This document shows positions 1 to 9,420 of a stretch of DNA of 64,000 bases, piece by piece; the first letter of the stretch is position 1, and every line of letters begins with the position of its first letter. The DNA is taken from positions 620,001-684,000 of the forward strand of contig NW_020825312.1 of assembly GCF_003286085.1 (NCBI RefSeq), read 5' to 3'. The stretch comes from Drosophila persimilis (taxonomy: Eukaryota; Arthropoda; Insecta; Diptera; Drosophilidae). The position numbers were made by a program, and so were the translations under genes. The notes beneath the pieces are model-generated. The model was not told the origin of the DNA and did not search any database. It worked only from the letters and a program-made list of their open reading frames with translations.

Positions 1-2020
1 GCAAAATGAACAAAGGCGGAACTAAATACGTGAGAAAATCCAGCTAAAATGTTTCATTTTTCTTCATCCAATGCCAGGTGTCGTGCATACAGAATTATAT
101 AAGTATAAATGGAAATCCGATTGCAAAAAAGATGCATACATACCCATACATACATATGTACATATATACATTAATACGTACATCAATAATTGAACAATTC
201 AATCATTTGGAATAAAAGGTAGAATGTAACCTCGTTTGGCTTTTATTTTCGTTTCATTTTTCTCATTATCATTTATTCATTGTGATAATTGTTGAATATC
301 ACATTGCTCGATTGTTACTGAATTTAATTAAAAAAAAAAAACAATACAGAATGAAAGAATGAAAAAACGTATATTGCAAAAAAGAACCAGCTCCCCAAAT
401 GAAAATTGAATGACATGAACAACAATCAACAATCCACAATCAACAATCAACAATGGCGCGGGGCAAACAATGAAACGCGCGACTCTCTGAGGATAATGAG
501 AATCAGAGAACTGAGAAGGAGTTGAGCTGGGGGTTAAGCAGGACAGTGAGAAAGGTGAAAGGATAATGGTTAATGGCAAATGGGTTCGGGGCTTTCACAT
601 AACTGAATAATACCCAGTAGAGAGTCTAGAGCAGAATCTACCAAAATGTGAACTATAAAATTACGATATACATATGTATGTATGTATGTATGTATGTGCA
701 TACTGTTATGCATAAGTACTCGTACTTTCGCAACAAAGAGTGGGGATAGCTTCTTAAAAAGCAAAAAACCTCTGTCTGTCTCTCTTCCTCAATAAACCCC
801 TCTTATCCACTGTGTGTCCTTCCGTCTCTATCTCACTCGCCCCCACTCACTTATTCTAAGGAAAAAGCTGAATGGTTAGAAAGGAAAACGTTGCACGAAC
901 AAAACTTTTTCCATTACACAACACATCAACAGTTTTTTTCTTCTTTATTTATTATTTGAGTTTTTTGTTGTTTTATTCGTTTTTTCGTTTTTCTTCTTCT
1001 TTATTTTGGTGAACGCAGACACAAAGGAAACGTTAAGAACGCTGAAAGCTTTTTATGCTCTATGCCATGGGCCAGGTATAAGAGCATTTTGAATGCAATT
1101 GCAAGCTGCACTGTTTCTGTGTGTGTGTGTACTCACACGTGTGTGCGTTAGAGAAAGTGTCAGGTTAGAATCTAGGGGGAGTGTAGGGCTGTAATGGGAG
1201 ACAAAACTAAGCCAGTAATCGCATGAATGCTGTATATTTGATGATTTTTATTAAAATTATAATATTAAATTGTATCCAATCTTCGTAGAGTAATGGGTAC
1301 TGGGTAGAAGATTGAAAAATGATCAAACTGCAAAGGTTTACCGCCAGTTTCTATCTTCTCCAGAAAGAGTACAGAAAATTCCACTCAACGAAACGTATCA
1401 AAATAAATGTACATATACTTTTGGCGTTATACATTTTTCAACATTTTCCTTTGTCGGGCATTGTGCAATCGCAGGCAACTAGGCGGCCACCCGCACCACC
1501 CTCAGACCATCCACCCGCCCCACTCTCCAGCCACCCACCTGCCACCCGCAACCACTCCACATACATACAGCCGGGGGCAAGCATATAGGAACACTTTACA
1601 TGCATTTTGGCTGAGCTTCGCCTCATTTCCACTCATTGCTTTGTGCGCTCCTTTATCCGGACCCACTTTTCTTTGGCCAAATAAGTAAATAATTGCAGTA
1701 ATATCCTTTTCGGGCGGCGGGGAAGAAGTAGCACAACAAAACAAGGGAAGGGAGAAGAATGGTGAAGAAAGGAAGACGAAACGAAAGAATGGCCATAGAG
1801 AGCGGAGAGCGAGAGAATGGAAAGCGTGTTTCCATGTCCTTTTCACAAACTAAAAAGTCCTTTTCACACGCACACACACAAATACAGCTCCCGGGCATAT
1901 AGAGCTGTACATAGCCGCACACAGCCACCCACAATGGACTAAAATTCACACCAAAGGCCCATTGTGATTGGCCCAACACACGCACAAGCACAAGCACACA
2001 CACACACTCGTGAACATGGG
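1..2020. other. Upstream intergenic DNA, no gene seen
   Basis: I see no coding gene here; the short open frames are low-complexity and lack recognisable domains. The stretch has an AT-rich left part with TATG/CATA-type microsatellite (about 125-180 and 673-698), a short CAACAAT-type direct repeat at about 418-455, GT/CA tracts at about 1118-1146 and 1865-1882, and a 10-bp palindrome containing an E-box (CACGTG) at 1134-1143. A CAGGTA motif followed by TAAGAG lies at 1073-1082. Around 1785-1820 a Pho-like GCCAT core (in 1791-1797) sits beside GAGAG motifs, at the start of the purine-rich zone that leads into the Dichaete promoter. Confidence 0.6.
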
Positions 2021-2023
2021 GGA

Positions 2024-2300
2024 AAGCGAGAAAGAGAGGGAGACATAGACAGGGAAAGAGAAAGAGAGAGCGCTAGATAGAAGAGAGATCAAGAGAGTAA
2101 TGAGAAGAAGGAAGTGAGAGGGAGAGCGAGTGAGCTCGTTTTCCCCCTCTCTCCCACAATGCAGTCCGCGGAAGTGCAACGTCGCTGCAGAACAATAACG
2201 GAAATCTGTGCAAAAATCAATGTTCTCCGACCCTAAGCACTTCTCTCTCATGCTCCTCTCTCTGTCACTCTCTCCCGCTCTCTCTCTCTTTCTCTCTCAA
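2024..2300. promoter_or_regulatory. GAGA/CT-rich promoter-proximal block of Dichaete
   Basis: About 110 bases of almost pure purine on the + strand (2024-2136), full of GAGAG and AAGAG, are followed by pyrimidine tracts at 2140-2156 and 2241-2298 full of CTCTC. GAGAG/CTCTC is the recognition element of Trithorax-like (GAGA factor) and CLAMP. Such blocks are typical just upstream of promoters of paused developmental genes and in Polycomb response elements. The block ends about 165 bp before the TATA-like element at 2466. Which protein uses it cannot be told from the sequence. Confidence 0.6.
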
Positions 2301-2375
2301 CACTCGAATGAGGTCGCAACGGCAAACGATACGAAAAACACGAAGCAGAGCCGAACACAGAAACTGTCGTTGTTG

Positions 2376-2402
2376 TCGTTGTTGTTGCTGCTGCTGCTGT
2401 TG
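2376..2402 (+). repeat. Trinucleotide tract (TTG/CTG)n
   Basis: An imperfect run of GTT and GCT triplets lies between the GAGA block and the TATA-like element of Dichaete. It is short, interrupted and probably neutral. Confidence 0.7.
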
Positions 2403-2459
2403 GCTTTTGGCTCTATTCACTCGTCTATTGAACACACCCCTCAATGGGCGAACAACTAT

Positions 2460-2760
2460 AACCGATATAAAAGAGCCAATGGAACAAAGCCAACAATAAC
2501 GCAGCCAAAGAGAGGAAGAGCGACGGCAGCATTCAGGTAGCCTGCCGTCCTCTCATGCCATCACACTCGCACACCCGCCACTTACCTGCGCCAGGGTGGT
2601 TGCTCCGCTGCTCCGCTCTCCCAGCGCCCGGGCTGCGAGAAAAACTGGATTTGACTGCAGTCGTGTCGGTCCCAATAATTGCGCAGACAAATCAGTCAGA
2701 AAATAGCTGTTGGCCCAAACAGAAGCATCGAGCAGCACTAGAAACCAGTCAGAGACGTTT
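2460..2760 (+). promoter_or_regulatory. Dichaete core promoter region
   Basis: Three start signals are visible. A TATAAAAG box at 2466-2473 would place initiation near 2497. A perfect fly initiator, TCAGTC, lies at 2692-2697 with +1 at A2694. A weaker initiator, CCAGTC (2745-2750, A2747), has AGTCC, a downstream-promoter-element-like match, starting exactly at +28 (2774). Two Zelda/TAGteam heptamers lie inside: CAGGTAG at 2534-2540 and CAGGTAA (minus strand) at 2582-2588. A start near 2497 would put an upstream ATG and 70-codon frame (2555-2767) in the leader. A start at 2694 or 2747 leaves a leader with no upstream ATG, which I slightly prefer. Start mapping would decide. Confidence 0.55.
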
Positions 2761-2946
2761 CGTTTAAAGCACAAGTCCACAAATAAAAAAAAAAAACAGA
2801 ACACAGACCTTTGTGAGAAACAGTGAAGTGAATACCTCCAATAAAAGAGAGATTACCGAAAAAGAGACAAAGCAAAGAAGTACACAGAAAGAAAACAATT
2901 TTTTTTTGATTGAAGAAAAAGATTTTTTGAGTGACAAACCGTTAGA
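2694..2946 (+). other. Probable 5' UTR of Dichaete
   Basis: This A-rich leader between the best initiator and the start codon contains no ATG and has an in-frame TGA at 2932-2934, 12 bases before the start codon. That fixes the start codon at 2947. The leader may begin further upstream if the TATA-like element at 2466 is used. No intron signal is needed to link it to the coding region. Confidence 0.5.
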
Positions 2947-4134
2947 ATGGCCACTTTATCGTCGCACCCGAACTACGGATTCCACCTGGGCGCCGGCGGC
3001 GGACAGGGACTGGAGCTCCCCTCGCCCAGCGACTACGCCCACCAGGGCCAGCTGCAGCTGAGCCCGGGCATGGATATGGATATCAAGCGGGTGCTTCACT
3101 ACTCCCAGAGCCTGGCCGCCATGGGTGGCTCGCCAAATGGCAACGGGCTTCCCAGCGGCCCCGGCATGGGCCACCACCATCACATGACGCCCCATCATAT
3201 GCACAGCGCCGTGTCGGCCCAGCAGACCCTGTCGCCCAACAGCTCCATCGGCTCCGCCGGAAGTCTGGGCAGCCAGAGCAGCCTGGGCAGCAGCGGCATG
3301 GGCAACGGTTCCAGCATCGGATCTTCGGGGCACGGCAACCATCAATCCTCTGGGATGCACAGCCTCGCCACCTCGCCCGGCCAGGAGGGACACATCAAGC
3401 GACCCATGAACGCCTTCATGGTCTGGTCGCGGCTCCAGCGCCGTCAGATCGCCAAGGACAACCCCAAGATGCACAACTCCGAGATCTCCAAGCGCCTGGG
3501 CGCCGAGTGGAAGCTGCTGGCTGAGTCCGAGAAGCGGCCTTTCATCGACGAGGCCAAGCGCCTGCGTGCCCTTCACATGAAGGAGCACCCAGACTACAAG
3601 TACCGCCCGCGTCGCAAGCCCAAGAATCCCATGACCGCTGGCCCCCAGGGCGGACTCCAGATGCAGGCCAACGGAATGGGACAGCAGAAGTTGGGCGGTG
3701 GTCCAGGAGCCGGTGCCGGGGGCTACAATCCCTTCCACCAACTGCCTCCGTACTTTGCCCCGTCGCACCACCTCGATCAGCCCTACCCGGTGCCGTACTT
3801 CGGAGGCTTTGATCCTTTGGCCCTGTCAAAGCTGCATCAGTCACAGGCCGCAGCCGCTGCGGCGGCCAACAATCAGGGCCACAAGGTGCTGGAGTCCCAG
3901 CAAGCACCGCCCCAGCTTCCCCCGACGTCCCTGAGCAGCTTCTACTCCGGCATCTACTCGGGCATGTCGGCGCCCTCCCTGTACGCCGCCCACTCCGCCA
4001 ATGCCGCAGCCGCTGGCCTGTACACCTCATCGTCCACCTCCTCGCCAGGATCCTCGCCGGGAACCATCACACCCAATGGAATGGACGGCTCCATGGACAG
4101 CGCCCTGAGGCGACCAGTGCCGGTCCTCTATTAG
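2947..4134 (+). CDS. D: Dichaete, SoxB HMG-box transcription factor
   Basis: Single-exon gene for a 395-residue group B Sox protein, a sequence-specific DNA-binding and DNA-bending factor. In flies Dichaete acts in the nucleus in embryonic segmentation, neuroblast and midline development, brain and hindgut, and partners POU proteins such as Ventral veins lacking. Residues 1-148 are Gly/Ser/His-rich. The HMG box is residues 149-226, with the diagnostic RPMNAFMVW at 152-160 (the FM wedge is residues 157-158), the SEISKRLG block, and a basic RPRRK near 220-224 that serves as nuclear signal. The C-terminal 170 residues are Pro/Ala/Ser/Tyr-rich with an alanine tract, and the protein ends in PVPVLY. 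I recall about 382 residues for the melanogaster protein, so length and both ends fit. Codon use is strongly GC-ending, unlike the flanks. In-frame TGA 12 bases before the ATG supports this start; A at -3 gives an acceptable context. No frame breaks. Identification is from memory of the family, not a search. Confidence 0.97.
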   Translation: MATLSSHPNYGFHLGAGGGQGLELPSPSDYAHQGQLQLSPGMDMDIKRVLHYSQSLAAMGGSPNGNGLPSGPGMGHHHHMTPHHMHSAVSAQQTLSPNSSIGSAGSLGSQSSLGSSGMGNGSSIGSSGHGNHQSSGMHSLATSPGQEGHIKRPMNAFMVWSRLQRRQIAKDNPKMHNSEISKRLGAEWKLLAESEKRPFIDEAKRLRALHMKEHPDYKYRPRRKPKNPMTAGPQGGLQMQANGMGQQKLGGGPGAGAGGYNPFHQLPPYFAPSHHLDQPYPVPYFGGFDPLALSKLHQSQAAAAAAANNQGHKVLESQQAPPQLPPTSLSSFYSGIYSGMSAPSLYAAHSANAAAAGLYTSSSTSSPGSSPGTITPNGMDGSMDSALRRPVPVLY

Positions 4135-4735
4135 AGGGAATCACGTCCCCCGCGTAGAGTACAGAGTAGAGTACAATTGTTGAAGCATTCCCAAAGTGAT
4201 CCACTGGTTTTAAATCTTCAGAAGCTCTAAGTAAGCCAACATCTATCAGTCCTCAACCCTCTATCAATTCTCCCCGCTTAATTCTAGTGAAATCTCTAAA
4301 CAGATCTAAGAAAAATCACTCACAAGAAACCACATTCCTAGCCAATACACACAAAAAACCATCTATAATATACGCTAAACAATAATTTATTTTTTCGCAC
4401 TAACCAATTAAGGAAAACAAGAAAGGTATCAAATCGAAAAGATATACGAGTATCTATGGAAAAATCCTAATTGTAAATTAATTTTATTTAGTTTTAAGCA
4501 TTGAGAGAGCTCCTCCTCGAGTCGTTTTTTTTTTTTTTTTTTGTGTCAGCACCAGCACCTAACCTACGTTGTAGTTGTAGTCTTTAGTGTCTAACCAAAT
4601 CAAATTGTAAATATCCCAGCACACTCGTTTTTTTTTTATAGATACAGAGTCTCCAGAACAGGAACGGAACGTATATACATCAGTGTATTATTGTATTATT
4701 AATGTATTAAAATAAAACGTTATCATCTAAGCGGA
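4135..4735 (+). other. 3' UTR of Dichaete
   Basis: AT-rich, non-coding sequence follows the TAG stop and runs to a poly(A) signal. It contains a run of 18 T at 4525-4542, a second T run near 4629-4638, and a perfect Pumilio/Nanos recognition octamer, TGTAAATA, at 4606-4613. That octamer suggests possible post-transcriptional control of the maternal or early embryonic message. The 3' end is inferred from the poly(A) signal only. Confidence 0.65.
4711..4716 (+). terminator. Poly(A) signal of Dichaete
   Basis: A canonical AATAAA hexamer lies about 580 bases after the stop codon; cleavage would be expected at about 4730-4745. A second AATAAA at 4769-4774 could serve as an alternative. Confidence 0.65.
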
Positions 4736-4779
4736 AAAGCTCACACAAAGCAAAGAAATTTCAAAATGAATAAACAAAA

Positions 4780-7700
4780 ATATTTAAAAAAAAACAACCA
4801 AAAATTATATCAAGTTTATTTCTTTGGAAATTATTTACAGCTCGGATGGTTGGGGAAGGCATTTCTTCAAGAGTTTATATTTTTAGAATGCATCATCAAA
4901 TCAAAGATCACAAGTTTACAAATTATTAAAATAACTTCAGCTTCTTCTACTATCTTCTACAAATCTTCAAATTTCCGTGAGTATAGATACATATGTAAAT
5001 ATGTATGTGTATATTATATATTGTACCTAAAAAAATGGCAGCCTGACTCTGTCAGAGAACAGAAAGGATTAACAATGTTTTGCTGGGCTCCAATATTCGA
5101 TTAACTCTAAATAATGGTAAAAATTACCTTTAAAATACCGAGATATCTAATGTTTTAGGAACAGTAAACATTAGCTGAAATTTTGTGCATTACTCTTGTA
5201 TCTCGACTTATATATACCAATATTTTCTCTTAAATATCTTAAACATACGTTTATAAGTACATCTTCATCTTCAAACATAATTCCAATTTATATATTTATG
5301 GTGTGATATTATTTCCAAAATTTATATGTAAATTTACATAATTAGATTTTCACAGTTTGATCATCATATTTTCCTAATTTATAAATGGCCAAAAGATCCA
5401 ATAATATTTTAAATTAGTTGATGTCCTCAACTGACATCAGAATCATCAAAAATCATATTCAATTTGAATATTCATAAGGCATTACCATAATAAACTCAGT
5501 TCCAAGGAGTGAGTCATTTGGATACATTTGGATCTTCATAAAACTAATGCGAACGACTTTTCACCTTTTCAAATCTGTTTTTTTGTAGTTTCGATCCGAA
5601 GAGCTCCGTTTTCCAACCAGATTAACCTTGTCTTTCCATACTCGTGCGCGTGTACATATGAACACTCAGAGAAGATATCTTCACCATTATTTTGCTCATT
5701 TTTTGTATGGCTGGTTTTATACACCCGCTGCGAAGGGAAGAAAAAAAATGAAATTTGATTTGGCATTATACAACTATTTGCCGTTGTGTATTAATTTCTA
5801 TTGATTAATGCGCTGTTTATTTTGCGCCTCCAAGACAGAATCCGATAGTTTGGACAAAAGGTCGTCTATGGATCGATCTTTGGCTGGGCTGGGGGTCACC
5901 GTGTTGTTTTTGTGTGTGTTTTTTGGAGAGCAACGGGGGGCCGCCCGCTGCTCACTCTCCGAGTGAAACAGAATCCCCTGGCGAAAGAAATCAACGAGTT
6001 GTTGTTTCTCCTCGTTTTGATTTCTGACTTCTTCTTGTAATAATAATAAGAATAATTGCGGTCATTAATAAATCCACTTGCATTGTCTTCTCCTCTGATC
6101 TCTTCTCTTCTCTCACGTTTCGATTGCCGTTTTCTACTCTTTGGTTTCTATTCAATATTTTCCACCTCTAACTCCTCTCCACTCCTATCCTCTCCCCCTC
6201 TCTCCCACTTCTCTCTGTGTATGTCAAATGTGTTAAAATATCAAATATTGATTATTGTTGTTATTATGCGCATTGTTGTTTTGTCGTGTTTCTCCATTCT
6301 CCATTCGATATATAAATTTCACAAATATTTACCTAGCATTGACGTGATATTGAATAATTATATAAAGATTATATTTTTCAGGCTTTCAGGCCCTTTTGGA
6401 ACTGTTTCTAGCAGAGAAACAGGGTTGCTTATCTCATTTATTGTGAAGTGGACATGGATATAACGTAGAGATTGAATTTAATATGGTACTTTTTCGGATA
6501 TAAGTGAGTAAGTAACCGCCTGTGGATCAGAAATATTTGAATGAATGAAATTGAAAGTCATAAAAATAGAATAATCCGAGAGAATTACCTTAAAATGATG
6601 AGATTTTTCTTATAAAAAACTATAGTTATGGTCTTACTTAATGCTGCTCTTATTATTTCTTTTACTCTTCGCAAAACGTATTTAATTTTTACAATTTATT
6701 TCCTTTCTTTATTTGAATTCATAAAAGGTCAGTTTATGGGCTAATTAAAAATGGGCTTAGGTTTCACTTCCATCCATCATCTTAAGACAGTAAACAGTAA
6801 CATAACATCCCGTCTAAATCCTTTTGGTAAGACTGTATCCGATATGTATCTTTTTGTAGCCAAAGCCTTCATTCATTTGCCAACATTCAACTCTACGAGT
6901 ATACTTTACCGGAAGTGATACCTAGTCCAGGCATCCAACCAAGGCATAAGCCAAGCTTAAACCCCAGATCTCTATTTCCCCCCTCCCTCTGAGAGAAGCT
7001 CAAATGTGCAAATTGAAATTCCAATCCAACTCATCCAGAACCTGAGCAGTTTTTAAGGATTGTCTGAAGATTTTATTGCCCAACGCCCACGACTCCTACT
7101 CGGACAACGCCTTAGCCCATTTTGGCATGTGTACAAATATAATTTGCTGCTCACATCGTAATATTCCTTTTTTTTACGACTTTATGGCCGGGATTAGCGT
7201 CCTCCAGAAAGGAGTGTGCAAAATGTCGCGAGATTTTTATATATCTGTCTGTATCTGTATCTGTGTCGGTTTCTGTCTTAGCTCCTTTTATGCTTCTTTG
7301 TGTAGCGCTACCTGAGACGGCCCGACCCGGATTAACCACATAGAGACAACAGACTCTTGATTTCCTTCAAGTTTTCCCAAAAACTCTCTTCGTTTTTGTG
7401 CACTTTTTTAGGCAAAAGACGCACTCGCTAATCCGCCGGATTAGGCCCAGACGGATTAGCATAACGGTGATACAATTTGCTAGCCAAATGATTGCAACGA
7501 CCTCGTCGAAATTTAATTTTCAAATATTTCCTGGCAATTTTCGAATGTATTGTTTTTACATGGAAGGTCCGCTTCCCTTCGTCTGTGGTTGGGTTTGAGT
7601 TTGGTTTTGGGTTTGGTTTTGGTTGGGTTGGGTTGGGTTGCGGGTGCCATAAACCGAGCCTCGATGAAGATTGGACGGCTTGCAAAGGGGTCAAGCTGTT

Positions 7701-8200
7701 GCAGTCGCATCTCCCTTGATGTTCCCATATCCTTTCCCTATATCTCCATTAGCTCTTCTCCCGCCTTAGCTTCGACTAAACATGGCGACGATTTCAATCG
7801 TCTATCAAGCCCCCAGGCTCTCTCTCTCTCTCTTTCTCTCTTTTTGCCCCCACTCCAGTCCTCTTTCACTAGTCTTGCAGCCTAATTTGTGGGTGGTGGC
7901 TTTTTGTCAAAATGTTTCACATTGCAATTGCTTAGCAGGGTTGCTGGAAAGTTACACTATGCTGCAGGGTAGCGGAACCATTTGAGGAAAGTGGAATACA
8001 ATGTTTTTGCTTAGATTGGATCGTTTTGGAAAACGTGAAAAGAGTTGCAATTGTTCGAGCTGAAATAAGTGAATTAAAGCGGAACTTTGAAACATAAAAA
8101 ACCCTTCTACTACTCTGGCAAAATCTCCATCGGACGGAATTTTTGTTTTCCAGTGTCATGTTTCATATTTCAGTCAGCGTATAACACCCAACACCCAACC
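4780..8200. other. Downstream intergenic DNA, AT-rich then mixed
   Basis: No gene is supported. 4780-5500 is strongly AT-rich with many short poly-A/T runs. 6085-6220 is a pyrimidine-rich tract (CTCT, TCTC) on the + strand, and another CT tract is at 7818-7846. 7587-7644 is a G/T hexamer tract listed separately. In melanogaster the control region of Dichaete extends far downstream of the gene, so enhancers are expected here, but I cannot delimit one from a single sequence. Confidence 0.5.
7587..7644 (+). repeat. Degenerate GGTTT/GGGTT tract, telomere-like G-quadruplex motif
   Basis: Repeated GGTTT and GGGTT units end in four GGG runs at 7625-7627, 7630-7632, 7635-7637 and 7642-7644, separated by 2, 2 and 4 bases. 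This meets the usual intramolecular G-quadruplex pattern on the + strand. Drosophila telomeres are retrotransposon-based, so this is not a telomeric remnant. Confidence 0.8.
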
Positions 8201-9420
8201 CAATCCGTCGTCTGGACGTGAAACATATTGTTGAGGGTGGTGGCGTTGACTGTGGCTGCCACTGCCACTGCCCCTGCCCCAGCATAGCCACTGCGACGAC
8301 GACGACGACGACGGTGGCGCGTGGTTGACAAGTAGCAAAGCGTGGCGGCTTTTTAAGTGCTAGTTTGACATTTTTTGTTGCCTTCAGCTTCAGCTTCAGC
8401 TTCGGGTCTTCCGCCTCCCCTGGTGGCTGGTGGCTGGTTGCTGGCTGTTACGGTTACGCTAACCAACCAACCAGACCGTCAATAAGTCGCAGGCTAACAA
8501 TTAATTAAAAGCCTCCACCGCAGACCGGGCGCACTTAGGCAAATGAGCAGCGCTGGCGAGAGACCCACGAGGCGTATGAGCGATGTCAATGGGGACATAA
8601 TTTGTCAGTGAGGACGGGGACGAGTCGGTCGTGGATGGGTGCATGGATGGCTGTCGATGTGGATGTGGATGTGGATGTGGATGGAGCGCGTCAAAGCAGC
8701 ACGGAGACTGCATTGGTAAGTGCAGCAAGGAGGCAGCCAAAAGGATAACGCTGATTTGCCTCTCCCGGAGTACTCGAGCCGTTGTCAACAGCGTCATTAA
8801 CATTTGGCACGAACGAACGCCAAATGGAAATTAAATGATGATAAATTTGCAACAAGCCTCGACTTGACAACTGATTGCTGAGCACAGCAGAATGAGTGGA
8901 AAGAGTGGAAGGAGCGGCAGCAGGAACAGGACCTACCAGGAGCATCTAGAAGCATTTGCATAAACGGAAACTGCTGCGGGGACGAGGCTCATTCAGTTGT
9001 ATCAAATTTGATTAGGTGCGAGACATTTGTCAAAGCAAAATATGCCCCGACACAGGGAGACAAATTCTGTCTGTGGTTTGATGTGGTTTGCCTGGGGCCC
9101 GAGCCCGAGCCTGAGCCCAAGCCCAACCCTCCACGGCGACAGCGATTGATGAGCTGGACGCTCGAGACGTCAACGCGTCGAGTGCCAAAACACTTACGCC
9201 CTGGATTTTAGCCTGATGATCGCCGTCGTCTGGAAATTGAAAAATCACACAGAAATTTTGTGATCAGAAAGAAAAAAAGGGTGAAAACCAGACAAACAAT
9301 CATCGTCATTAGAAAGCAAATTATCTTCAAGTGTTTAGGGGAACGGGAACAGGAGCAAGAACTAGATTTCTGCATACAGGAAGAGAACCTCAACGTTTAG
9401 ACGATCGTTTTCAAGATCAG
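8200..9420. other. GC-richer intergenic block with several short tandem repeats
   Basis: No gene is seen. A pure CGA run occupies about 8293-8313, followed at 8313-8320 by GGTGGCGC, which resembles the core of the fly CTCF consensus. CTTCAG units lie at 8382-8404, GGATGT units at 8655-8684, and a CCCGAG/CCCAAG hexamer tract at 9093-9129. A perfect octamer, ATTTGCAT, is at 8954-8961. Confidence 0.5.
8293..8320. repeat. (CGA)7 run abutting a CTCF-like core
   Basis: Seven CGA triplets run directly into GGTGGCGC (8313-8320). The triplet run is certain. The CTCF reading rests on the core only and is weak. Confidence 0.5.

Noticed and set aside
704-717. Vertebrate-type Sox-Oct composite site
   Set aside because: The right half resembles an octamer variant, but the Sox half has mismatches in the core.
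2956-3771. Long 271-codon open frame on the minus strand opposite Dichaete
   Set aside because: It is the shadow of a GC-rich coding region with strong third-position bias. Its translation is low in complexity and has no domain.
7587-7644. Telomeric repeat remnant
   Set aside because: Drosophila lacks telomerase-type repeats and the unit varies. It fits the other local G-rich hexamer tracts.
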